From assembly GCA_964541025.1 (NCBI GenBank), contig CAZIOW010000038.1:1-9778 (forward strand): DNA of 9,778 bases. The letters are read 5' to 3'. Shown piece after piece: positions 1-5,234 of the stretch; within the stretch, counting starts at the first letter, position 1; each line of letters begins with the position of its first letter. Position numbers and translations under genes: made by a program. Source of the stretch: JAGDXO01 sp964541025. GTDB taxonomy: Archaea; Thermoplasmatota; Thermoplasmata; Thermoplasmatales; GCA-001856825. The notes under the pieces were generated by a model that did no database searches, had not been told where the DNA came from, and worked only from the letters and a program-made list of their open reading frames with translations.

Positions 1-1
1 A

Positions 2-478
2 AACGGACTTAGATCACTTATTAGGAATATAAATGTTAGAAACATGAATGAGAAGACCATAAGATATCGCGGTCATATGGAGAAAATAAAATTCCTGAAG
101 CAGCTGGGATTACTCAGTGAAGAACCAATTGACACAGGGGAAACAACCATAATTCCAAAAGAGGTTCTCGCAGTGCTCATGAGAAAATACCTTGCTTTCC
201 CTGAGATAAACGACATTCTGTTCATGGAAATTAAAACCATAGGAAATACTGGTTCTGAGGAGACATTTACCCTCTTCGATAAGGGAACATCAGAACTTTC
301 TGCCATGGCAAGGACCACCGGATTCACCAATGCCGTCGTTTCAGACCTGGTCATCCAGGGAAAGATCAAACAGACTGGTATTGTTGCCCCAGAGATACTG
401 TCAAAGGAACTTAACCTCTATCATGATATAACCAGAGACCTAAAGGAACTGGGCATAGAAATCAGGGAAAAAAGTTGA
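2..478 (+). CDS. Saccharopine dehydrogenase-like protein, C-terminal part (5' end outside window)
   Basis: The frame is open to the left edge, and the residues before the first ATG (position 44) read as normal family sequence (GLRSLIRNINVRNM), so the gene is cut by the window rather than starting at 44. The visible 158 residues match the C-terminal part of the saccharopine dehydrogenase family: an RYRGHMEKIKFLKQLGLL segment just after the ATG at 44 (family form RYPGH..K...LKELGLL), then SAMARTTGFTNAVVSDLVIQ and a GKIKQTGIVAPE stretch near the end. Family members are NAD(P)-dependent enzymes acting on saccharopine or similar amino-acid adducts in lysine or polyamine metabolism. The N-terminal Rossmann fold is not visible, so the substrate cannot be assigned. 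The stop TGA (476-478) is 4 bases before the dph6 ATG, so the two are probably co-transcribed. Confidence 0.83.
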   Translation, partial: NGLRSLIRNINVRNMNEKTIRYRGHMEKIKFLKQLGLLSEEPIDTGETTIIPKEVLAVLMRKYLAFPEINDILFMEIKTIGNTGSEETFTLFDKGTSELSAMARTTGFTNAVVSDLVIQGKIKQTGIVAPEILSKELNLYHDITRDLKELGIEIREKS

Positions 479-482
479 CTTG

Positions 483-1127
483 ATGAAGGGAATAGCCTTA
501 TTGTCAGGGGGGAAGGATTCCTATCTCAGTGCACTTATAGCCATGATGCTGGGCATTGAAATAGAAACAACAATAACGATCAGAGCGATAGAAGATTCAA
601 TGATGTTTCACTTTCCCAATACATTTCTTGGAAAAGCTGTATCCGAACTGCTAAATTTGGATAATGAAATTATTGACGAGGATGACTTTGAAAATGAGAT
701 TTCAAAATATAAAGGGTACAGGTTAATCGCAGGTGCAATTGCCAGTGAATATCAAAAGACTAGACTAGAAAAATTATGCTTAGAAAAGGAACTGGTACCT
801 TTCTTTCCCTTGTGGAGAAGAAGCCAAAAAGAAATATTAAGGGAATTCATCCACTCGGGTTCCAGGGGTATACTCGTAAGCGTGTCCGCAGAAGGTCTTG
901 ACGAAAGATATCTTGGAAGGGAAATAGACGAAAATTTGATGAATGAACTCATTCTTTTAAATACAAGATACGGGATATCAATAGTTGGGGAGGGGGGAGA
1001 ATATGAATCGCTGGTTACTTATTCTCCCTGGACTAATTTGTACCTGCGGATCAAGGAAAAGGAGATTTTAAGCAGGGGAATGCAGAAAATACTTTTGGTA
1101 AAAAGCTATGAGATAGAAAGTTGTTAA
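483..1127 (+). CDS. dph6: Diphthine-ammonia ligase (Dph6 family ATP pyrophosphatase)
   Basis: Dph6 catalyses the last step of diphthamide synthesis, the ATP-dependent amidation of diphthine on the modified histidine of elongation factor 2, in the cytoplasm. The 214-residue protein opens with MKGIALLSGGKDS, the PP-loop of N-type ATP pyrophosphatases (SGGKDS at residues 8-13). Further family landmarks are MFHFPN (41-46), GAIASEYQKTR (84-94), PLW (109-111) and GEGGEYESLV (169-178). Length is typical of the single-domain archaeal form. I chose ATG 483 over the TTG at 480 because it gives the standard family N-terminus; no clear Shine-Dalgarno sequence supports either. It follows the saccharopine dehydrogenase-like gene closely and converges with the ZPR1-like gene, sharing the last four bases (TTAA, 1124-1127). 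The function assignment is by family motifs. Confidence 0.92.
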   Translation: MKGIALLSGGKDSYLSALIAMMLGIEIETTITIRAIEDSMMFHFPNTFLGKAVSELLNLDNEIIDEDDFENEISKYKGYRLIAGAIASEYQKTRLEKLCLEKELVPFFPLWRRSQKEILREFIHSGSRGILVSVSAEGLDERYLGREIDENLMNELILLNTRYGISIVGEGGEYESLVTYSPWTNLYLRIKEKEILSRGMQKILLVKSYEIESC

Positions 1128-1594
1128 ATCTCATCCCTTATGAAGTGGGATACTCCGCTTGGATCATTTAGTATTATGGTAAACTTCAATTTACCATCTT
1201 TTGCCTTATTCAACTTACCGGCCAAATCTTGGACAGCTTCCTTATCAAATAGGGGCAAAATTTCCTCGAATCTCTCAAGAAGCCCTTCAATATTTGTTAT
1301 GAAGGATTCGGCAAGCGGGCCTGGTTCTAACAACAATCCAAGTTCTGGTATTTCTACGGTCCCTTCATTTCCCCTGACAATTTTTATCTTCATATCTTCA
1401 GGTTTTTCTATGTAAATCCTGTCCTCAATGGGGAAATTCCCTTCGAACCTTATGTCGTTTGTTCTATATCCACAATTTGAGCAAATTGCAGTATAAATCA
1501 TGGCGTTTCCGAAATGAGGTATTTCCATCTCAGTATGCCTTACCTCTAGAGTTAAATTATGACACACTGGACATTCTAATATTGTGTCCACCAT
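1124..1594 (-). CDS. ZPR1-like zinc-finger protein (archaeal, single domain)
   Basis: 156 residues with one ZPR1 module. A four-cysteine zinc finger is formed by C8-x2-C11 and C38-x2-C41, and the bridge IPHFGNAMIYTAICSNCGYR (25-44) closely follows the ZPR1 signature. After it come VEIPELGLLLEPGPLAESF (80-98), EGLLERF (103-109) and a final NDPSGVSHF (143-151), matching the family's beta-domain (PELGL.., EGLL, DP.G.S). Eukaryotic ZPR1 carries two such modules and is reported to act with elongation factor 1A. The archaeal single-module role is not established, so a link to translation factors here is inference. It is the last gene of the ipk-fni operon: its start overlaps the end of fni by 19 bases (1576-1594), implying co-translation. 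The start at 1594 is fixed by C8 close to the N-terminus and is preceded only by a weak AGG. Confidence 0.88.
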   Translation of the reverse strand: MVDTILECPVCHNLTLEVRHTEMEIPHFGNAMIYTAICSNCGYRTNDIRFEGNFPIEDRIYIEKPEDMKIKIVRGNEGTVEIPELGLLLEPGPLAESFITNIEGLLERFEEILPLFDKEAVQDLAGKLNKAKDGKLKFTIILNDPSGVSHFIRDEI

Positions 1595-2613
1595 TCATTC
1601 AGCCTGCCTGTAACAACATATTTCACATGCCTAACATCTTCCAGTTTTCTGCATCCAGTAAGCATCATTGCAATTTTTAACTGTTCCTCAAAATTCTCAA
1701 TTAGTTTTACAACATCGTTGGATGATTTCAAAGCAGCTTTCAGGAATGGAGATGCAGCGCCTGCAAGACTTGCCCCGAGCATCAACCCCCTAAAAACGTC
1801 AAGACCTGATCTTATGCCACCGGAGGCAATCGTAGGTATATACCCTGAAGAATGTCTAACTGTAACTGGTGATGGTATTCCCCAGTTCCAAAAGAGAATT
1901 GCAGTATCAATTCTCTCTTCATTCTTATTCCTATATGTCTCTACCGCTGAGAATGATGTACCAGATCTACCCCCAGCATCTATTGCCTTTACCCCAGCCT
2001 GAACAAGTTCAATAATATCCTCTTTAGAAAAGCCTGCACCCGTCTCCTTTGCAATTATTTTGTATTTAGACGCAAGTTCCTTTAGCCTTTTTGAGACTCC
2101 TCTTCCATTTCTGTCTCCTTCAGGTTGTATCAGTTCCTGAACGAAATTAAAGTGAACTGCAAGAAAATCCGCCTTCACTATATCAATTGCTCTCGCAATA
2201 TGTTCATCCTTCAGTGCTCCTTTCTTTTGAGGAATCAATTGGGGAGCACCTATATTTGCAATTTTAATTGGTACGTCATAATCTGCAATTATGGAAAATG
2301 TATCTTCAAGTTCTGGCTTCTCCAGTGCAGCTCTTTCTGATCCGACACCCATTCCTATTCCTTTCTCAGCTGCACCAATGGCAAGGTTTTCATTAATCTT
2401 CTTCGTTTCAGGATGACCTCCAGTCATCGATGATATTATTAGTGGAAGTTTCAGTTTTTTTCCCAAAAATTCAGTGGAGGTATCAATTTCATCATAATTA
2501 ACCTCAGGCATTGATTTTTGAACTATTTCTATATCGCTCCAATAATTATGGTCATGCTCAACATTTTCTTTGGCTATAATGTTCACGTGTTCTATTTTCC
2601 TATTTGAAATCAT
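1576..2613 (-). CDS. fni: Type 2 isopentenyl-diphosphate delta-isomerase (FMN-dependent)
   Basis: Interconverts IPP and DMAPP using reduced FMN, supplying the allylic primer for archaeal lipid chains. The 345-residue protein has every landmark of the family: N-terminal RKIEHV (5-10), SSMTGGH (61-67) at the FMN site, GMGVGSERAAL (87-97), and H154-x-N156-x2-Q159-E160, which matches the H/N/Q/E catalytic and Mg-binding set known from the Sulfolobus shibatae enzyme. PEGD (164-167), AKETGAGFS (188-196), DAGGRSGTSF (212-221) and ASGGIRSGLDVFRGLMLGAS (263-282, FMN phosphate binding) follow. Small variations (HFNFVQE, and GRSGTSF where GAGGTSW is common) do not affect key residues. ATG 2611-2613 overlaps the ipk stop as ATGA, so translation is probably coupled. 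Its substrate is the product of IPK encoded just upstream, and its 3' end runs into the ZPR1-like gene. Confidence 0.97.
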   Translation of the reverse strand: MISNRKIEHVNIIAKENVEHDHNYWSDIEIVQKSMPEVNYDEIDTSTEFLGKKLKLPLIISSMTGGHPETKKINENLAIGAAEKGIGMGVGSERAALEKPELEDTFSIIADYDVPIKIANIGAPQLIPQKKGALKDEHIARAIDIVKADFLAVHFNFVQELIQPEGDRNGRGVSKRLKELASKYKIIAKETGAGFSKEDIIELVQAGVKAIDAGGRSGTSFSAVETYRNKNEERIDTAILFWNWGIPSPVTVRHSSGYIPTIASGGIRSGLDVFRGLMLGASLAGAASPFLKAALKSSNDVVKLIENFEEQLKIAMMLTGCRKLEDVRHVKYVVTGRLNEWWTQY

Positions 2614-3350
2614 TTCTCAATCACTGTCCCCTTAACATTCTTTCCCGACATGGCCTCCATTATCCTTTGTGGAATATTTCCATTTATTATTACTACCTTA
2701 TTCACATATTTAACTATGGAATCTATCTTTTCCATTTTTCCCTTCATTGAGCCTGTAGCATCGTGAGATAATAGGTTGACGCGATAATTATTTCCCTTTA
2801 TATGTTCAATGAACTCTGCATCATGAAATTTTTTAGGATCCTTGGTGTAAAGGCCATCAACATCAGTGGCAAATATTACTGTTTCAGTTTTTATTTTTCC
2901 CACCAGGTCCCTAATAATATCATCACCTGATATTATTCTATGCTTACTATCCCAAATGAATCCGTCACCATAAAGTACTGGCACAAATCCCGATTCAAGA
3001 AGATTTATTACCACATCAAAATTCAAATAAGGGGAATAAATGGAATGAGGAGGTAGTCCCACTGCTGGAATATTATGCAATATGAGCTCTTCCAAAACAA
3101 TTGAATTCAGATATTCAACATCTCTCATAACTTTTGAAATGTTAATTTCCTTGCCATTCACAATGATTTCTTTTTCCAGCCCAAATTCCAGTGCCTTTAT
3201 ATGCCCGAATGATCCTGCACCATGCACTAAAATATATTTCCCATTAATTCTTGATAACTCAGTAGCTATTCTTTTTATATTTTCCAGGTTTGGTTCCAGA
3301 TATTTCTCTTTATTAGTAATTATGGATCCTCCCAATTTAAGGATGTTCAT
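2610..3350 (-). CDS. ipk: Isopentenyl phosphate kinase
   Basis: Phosphorylates isopentenyl phosphate with ATP to IPP. In archaea this closes the modified mevalonate pathways; Thermoplasmatales use the route through mevalonate 3-phosphate. The 246 residues belong to the amino-acid kinase superfamily: MNILKLGGSIITNK (1-14; phosphate-binding K5 and glycines), HGAGSFGH (43-50), YGDG (127-130), SGDDIIRDL (141-149), FATDVDGLYTKDP (160-172) and DATGSMKGKM (197-206). His50 falls at the same number as the catalytic histidine described in the Thermoplasma acidophilum enzyme and distinguishes IPK from related kinases. It is the first gene of the ipk-fni-ZPR1 operon, overlapping fni by four bases (ATGA). 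A TATA-like element is centred about 27 bases before its ATG, so the transcript is probably leaderless. Confidence 0.96.
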   Translation of the reverse strand: MNILKLGGSIITNKEKYLEPNLENIKRIATELSRINGKYILVHGAGSFGHIKALEFGLEKEIIVNGKEINISKVMRDVEYLNSIVLEELILHNIPAVGLPPHSIYSPYLNFDVVINLLESGFVPVLYGDGFIWDSKHRIISGDDIIRDLVGKIKTETVIFATDVDGLYTKDPKKFHDAEFIEHIKGNNYRVNLLSHDATGSMKGKMEKIDSIVKYVNKVVIINGNIPQRIMEAMSGKNVKGTVIEK

Positions 3351-3372
3351 TTAAATGGCACATGTTGAGTTC

Positions 3373-3389
3373 AATAATAAAATTTCTCT
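3373..3389 (-). promoter_or_regulatory. Putative TATA/BRE promoter of the ipk-fni-ZPR1 operon
   Basis: Read on the minus strand, AGAGAAA (3389-3383) is followed by TTTTATTATT (3382-3373). The purine-rich part fits a BRE and the second part a TATA box. Its centre is about 27 bases before the ipk ATG at 3350, the spacing expected if transcription starts at or beside the A of ATG. No Shine-Dalgarno sequence precedes the ATG, which agrees with a leaderless mRNA. The background is AT-rich, so this rests mainly on position. Confidence 0.5.
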
Positions 3390-3525
3390 TATTATGGTAA
3401 GAACGTATCGTATTTAGAAATATAGGTATTGTATTTTTATTTGAAAGAATTCCATTCAAATTAGCCCGCTATTTTAAGCATTTTAATAAATTAATCAGTA
3501 TCTTTCACCTAATAATTTTACTTAT

Positions 3526-3538
3526 GAAAAAATTATAG
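3526..3538 (+). promoter_or_regulatory. Putative TATA/BRE promoter of the VOC gene
   Basis: GAAAAA (3526-3531) runs into AATTATAG (3531-3538). The TATA-like core is centred at 3534, 26 bases before the ATG at 3560. No ribosome binding site lies before that ATG, so a leaderless or near-leaderless transcript is likely. It is divergent from the ipk promoter across a 209-base AT-rich spacer. Confidence 0.45.
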
Positions 3539-3559
3539 TTAATTATCTAATATTATGAA

Positions 3560-3934
3560 ATGGAACCAAATTTTTCTTTCAACGGTTTAGATCATGTTCA
3601 AATTTCAGCACCCCCAGGCTCTGAACCAATTTTGAGAAAAATCTTCGTTGATATACTGGGAATGACCGAAATTGAGAAACCTGAAAATCTTAAATCACGT
3701 GGTGGTGCATGGTTCAAATGTGGATCTAACCAGATTCATGTTGGCATAGAGAATGATTTCAGGCCTGCAAAGAAAGCTCATCCTGCCATAAGCGTAAAAA
3801 ATTTAACTAATTTGAGGGAGAGGTTGATATCAAATGGTATAACAGTGAAAGAGGATCAACCACTCCCAGGTGCCAACAGGTTTTATGTTGATGACCCTTT
3901 TGGAAACAGAATCGAGTTCCTTGAATGGTTATGA
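3560..3934 (+). CDS. VOC (glyoxalase / bleomycin-resistance fold) family protein
   Basis: A single 124-residue vicinal-oxygen-chelate protein made of two beta-alpha-beta-beta-beta modules. LDHVQISAPPGSEPILRKIF (10-29) opens the first module. NQIHVGIENDFRPAKKAHPA (57-76) bridges the modules. RFYVDDPFGNRIEFLEW (107-123) is the typical ending. Likely metal ligands, by position in the fold, are H12, H60, H74 and E119. The VOC superfamily covers glyoxalase I, fosfomycin-resistance enzymes, epimerases and extradiol dioxygenases; the sequence does not decide between them and I assign no substrate. It is a stand-alone gene with its own promoter, divergent from ipk and followed by a 303-base gap. An ATG five bases upstream (3555) is in another frame and does not extend it. 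Confidence 0.87.
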   Translation: MEPNFSFNGLDHVQISAPPGSEPILRKIFVDILGMTEIEKPENLKSRGGAWFKCGSNQIHVGIENDFRPAKKAHPAISVKNLTNLRERLISNGITVKEDQPLPGANRFYVDDPFGNRIEFLEWL

Positions 3935-4009
3935 GATATTTCTTATAATTTTCTAGAAGAATATTGACTCCATATAGCCTGCTTACTTCGCCTTAAATCT
4001 ATTAAAATA

Positions 4010-4032
4010 ATGGTGTTTCAGATAATCACCAT
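4010..4032. repeat. 23-base inverted repeat abutting a TATA box (candidate operator)
   Basis: ATGGTG (4010-4015) and CACCAT (4027-4032) are perfect complements separated by 11 bases, about one helical turn. The right arm ends one base before TATAAAT (4034-4040), covering the place where a BRE would sit. That geometry suits a dimeric regulator controlling transcription to the right. A 6-bp dyad can occur by chance, so the call depends on its placement. Confidence 0.3.
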
Positions 4033-4033
4033 C

Positions 4034-4040
4034 TATAAAT
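4034..4040 (+). promoter_or_regulatory. TATA box (TATAAAT) in front of a micro-ORF
   Basis: TATAAAT is close to the archaeal TATA consensus and is the best such match in the gap. Its centre, 4037, is 26 bases before the ATG at 4063, the same geometry as at ipk and the VOC gene. The preceding bases (CACCATC) are not a good BRE, which weakens the call. Confidence 0.35.
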
Positions 4041-4062
4041 CACTCAATTTAAATCCTGGCCA

Positions 4063-4116
4063 ATGGATTTGATTATCAGTCAAATAAAACAGGCTTTAGG
4101 AGATTTCATCTCCTAA
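4063..4116 (+). CDS. Possible leaderless micro-ORF, 17 residues
   Basis: ATG 4063 opens a frame reading MDLIISQIKQALGDFIS, ending in TAA at 4114-4116. Hydrophobic residues at 4, 5, 8, 11, 12, 15 and 16 would form one face of a helix, with D2, S6, Q7, K9, Q10, D14 and S17 on the other, so the peptide would be amphipathic if made. The support is the TATAAAT box exactly 26 bases upstream, matching the leaderless genes nearby. No Shine-Dalgarno sequence is present. A 17-codon frame can easily arise by chance, and the same stretch could instead be the start of a small non-coding RNA or a leader upstream of the aminotransferase gene (122 bases away). No function is assigned. Confidence 0.25.
   Translation: MDLIISQIKQALGDFIS
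4096..4116. repeat. Perfect 9-bp hairpin with 3-base loop
   Basis: TTAGGAGAT (4096-4104) pairs perfectly with ATCTCCTAA (4108-4116) around the loop TTC. It is the strongest short palindrome I found in the window. The 3' arm coincides with the last codons and stop of the possible micro-ORF. A T5 tract at 4131-4135 lies 14 bases downstream, so it could serve as a terminator or 3' stabilising stem of a short transcript. It could also be a leader element for the gene at 4238. Confidence 0.6.
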
Positions 4117-4201
4117 GATGTGACCGACAATTTTTCAATACCAGAGCCAAAGGATTTATGAAACTTATGATTATTGAGTTTTCTAAAATTAACAACAACA
4201 A

Positions 4202-4216
4202 TATTAAAATGTAAAT
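4202..4216 (+). promoter_or_regulatory. Putative TATA region of the aminotransferase-herA-DUF357 operon
   Basis: The run TATTAAAATGTAAAT (4202-4216) follows an A-rich stretch (AACAACAACA) that could supply a BRE. Depending on which half is bound, its centre is 26-32 bases before the ATG at 4238, so the leader would be zero to a few bases. There is no Shine-Dalgarno sequence before that ATG. Confidence 0.4.
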
Positions 4217-4237
4217 CCTAGTATTTATTAATCCCAC

Positions 4238-5224
4238 ATGGATTTCAAGGTATCCCTATTTCAATATCTTCAATCATTGCCTTCGACCAATATCAATCTC
4301 GCTAATTCTGGCATGGGTGGGATCAATCCGGAGGGAGTGGACAATTCCAGTCTTGAAGATCTGATTGCAGCAATGTATCAGGTTAAGAGTAGCCAAGTCA
4401 TCCTATTGCCAAGTGGAACATTTGGAAGCTTCTTCATTTTATATTATCTTAGGAGAAAATTGCATAAATTCTATTCAATTACCCCTGAGTATCCAGTTTT
4501 CTTCTACCAGGCTGCAGAACTCGGTTATGATATAATCACGGAAAATAGAATATCTGACAACACCCTTGACCTTTCACCATGGGATGTTGATGAGAATTCT
4601 GTTTATTTTGTTAGTAACCCGAATAATCCTACGGGAGTGATCTGGAGCGATGAATCCGTCAGAAGCATATTGAGAGAGACGGAAGGTAATAATTCATTCC
4701 TTGTACTGGACGATACATTCTCATTTTTCAATCAGAAATACCAAAGATCCAAGGTGGATATAGGTAATCTTATTGTGGTAGGGAGCATATCGAAATTTTT
4801 TGGGTCTTCAGGTGCAAGGCTTGGATGGATAGTATCAAGGGACGAAATCATTCACGAAATGAAGGACCTTATGAGGTATGTTGTTCCAGAAATTTCAGAA
4901 ATTAACAAGAAGAGGGTCAGTTATCTTTTCAGAAACATGAACATATATAATTCATTTAATTTCAAAAAACTGGAAGAGAATTATAAGATTTTGCGAGAAA
5001 GACTTAATGATTACCTGATCCCGAATTCTATACAAATAATTAACAGTCTTAAAATAGAAAAATTATCCTCATTGAGTTTCTCGCAGAATCTGGCCATGAA
5101 GGGTGTTAATACTGTGCCTGGATTCTTTTTCGGGGAGGATAGAATAGTCAGACTGGGTATTGGACTTGAAAGCAGTGAAAGAATAGATGCTGCCACAAAA
5201 ATTATATTAGAGGAAATACAATAG
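4238..5224 (+). CDS. PLP-dependent aminotransferase, class I/II (HisC-like group)
   Basis: A 328-residue fold-type I aminotransferase, short for the class but complete. Visible motifs are LPSGTFGSFF (57-66, cofactor phosphate loop region), SNPNNPTGVIW (126-136), VLDDTFSFF (156-164), SISKFFGSSGARLGW (183-197) with the Schiff-base lysine K186 and R194, and VRLGIG (304-309) whose R305 should hold the substrate carboxylate. The segment D158-D159-T160-F161 corresponds to the usual D-E-x-Y, so the tyrosine that normally contacts the PLP 3'-oxygen is phenylalanine here. The layout resembles histidinol-phosphate or aromatic aminotransferases, but the substrate cannot be read from sequence and no biosynthesis genes are adjacent. 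It has its own likely leaderless promoter and lies only 10 bases before herA, so the two are probably co-transcribed. Confidence 0.86.
   Translation: MDFKVSLFQYLQSLPSTNINLANSGMGGINPEGVDNSSLEDLIAAMYQVKSSQVILLPSGTFGSFFILYYLRRKLHKFYSITPEYPVFFYQAAELGYDIITENRISDNTLDLSPWDVDENSVYFVSNPNNPTGVIWSDESVRSILRETEGNNSFLVLDDTFSFFNQKYQRSKVDIGNLIVVGSISKFFGSSGARLGWIVSRDEIIHEMKDLMRYVVPEISEINKKRVSYLFRNMNIYNSFNFKKLEENYKILRERLNDYLIPNSIQIINSLKIEKLSSLSFSQNLAMKGVNTVPGFFFGEDRIVRLGIGLESSERIDAATKIILEEIQ
5197..5210 (+). promoter_or_regulatory. Possible internal promoter for herA
   Basis: AAAAATTATATTAG (5197-5210), inside the end of the aminotransferase gene, contains a TATA-like core (AATTATATT) about 31 bases before the herA ATG at 5235. 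herA has no Shine-Dalgarno sequence close to that ATG, which would fit a short-leader transcript starting here. Coding constraint and AT-richness make this a weak call. Confidence 0.25.
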
Positions 5225-5234
5225 CAAATCAATA

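Larger units (their letters stand above)
3935..4237. other. 303-base intergenic region with structured elements
   Basis: No conventional gene is visible between the VOC gene and the aminotransferase gene. From left to right the region holds a TTCTAGAA palindrome shortly after the VOC stop, then a 23-base dyad (4010-4032) and a TATAAAT box (4034-4040). A possible 17-codon leaderless ORF (4063-4116) follows, with a perfect hairpin at its end (4096-4116) and a T5 tract at 4131-4135. The right end carries the likely aminotransferase promoter (about 4202-4216). A second inverted pair, GATAATC (4021-4027) with GATTATC (4071-4077), encloses a smaller one, AAATCC (4051-4056) with GGATTT (4065-4070). 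No tRNA-like fold and no C/D-box pair was found. Confidence 0.7.

Noticed and set aside
44..478. Treating the first gene as complete from the ATG at 44
   Set aside because: The frame is open upstream to the edge, and the upstream residues fit the saccharopine dehydrogenase family, so it is a window-truncated gene.
1140..1415. Plus-strand open frame of 91 codons
   Set aside because: It lies wholly antisense to the ZPR1-like gene, whose cysteine and PELGL/EGLL motifs prove the other strand is coding; the composition is serine/proline-rich shadow sequence.
1718..2002. Plus-strand open frame of 94 codons
   Set aside because: Antisense to the FMN-phosphate-binding and GGRSGTSF regions of fni; no recognisable motif.
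3082..3354. Plus-strand open frame of 90 codons
   Set aside because: Antisense to the N-terminal kinase motifs of ipk.
4158..4214. 18-codon plus-strand frame starting MKLMIIEFSK
   Set aside because: No TATA-like element at leaderless spacing and no convincing ribosome site, and its end overlaps the likely aminotransferase promoter.
3935..4237. tRNA or C/D-box RNA in the intergenic gap
   Set aside because: No T-loop, anticodon arm or acceptor pairing was found, and no RTGATGA/CTGA pair at proper spacing on either strand.
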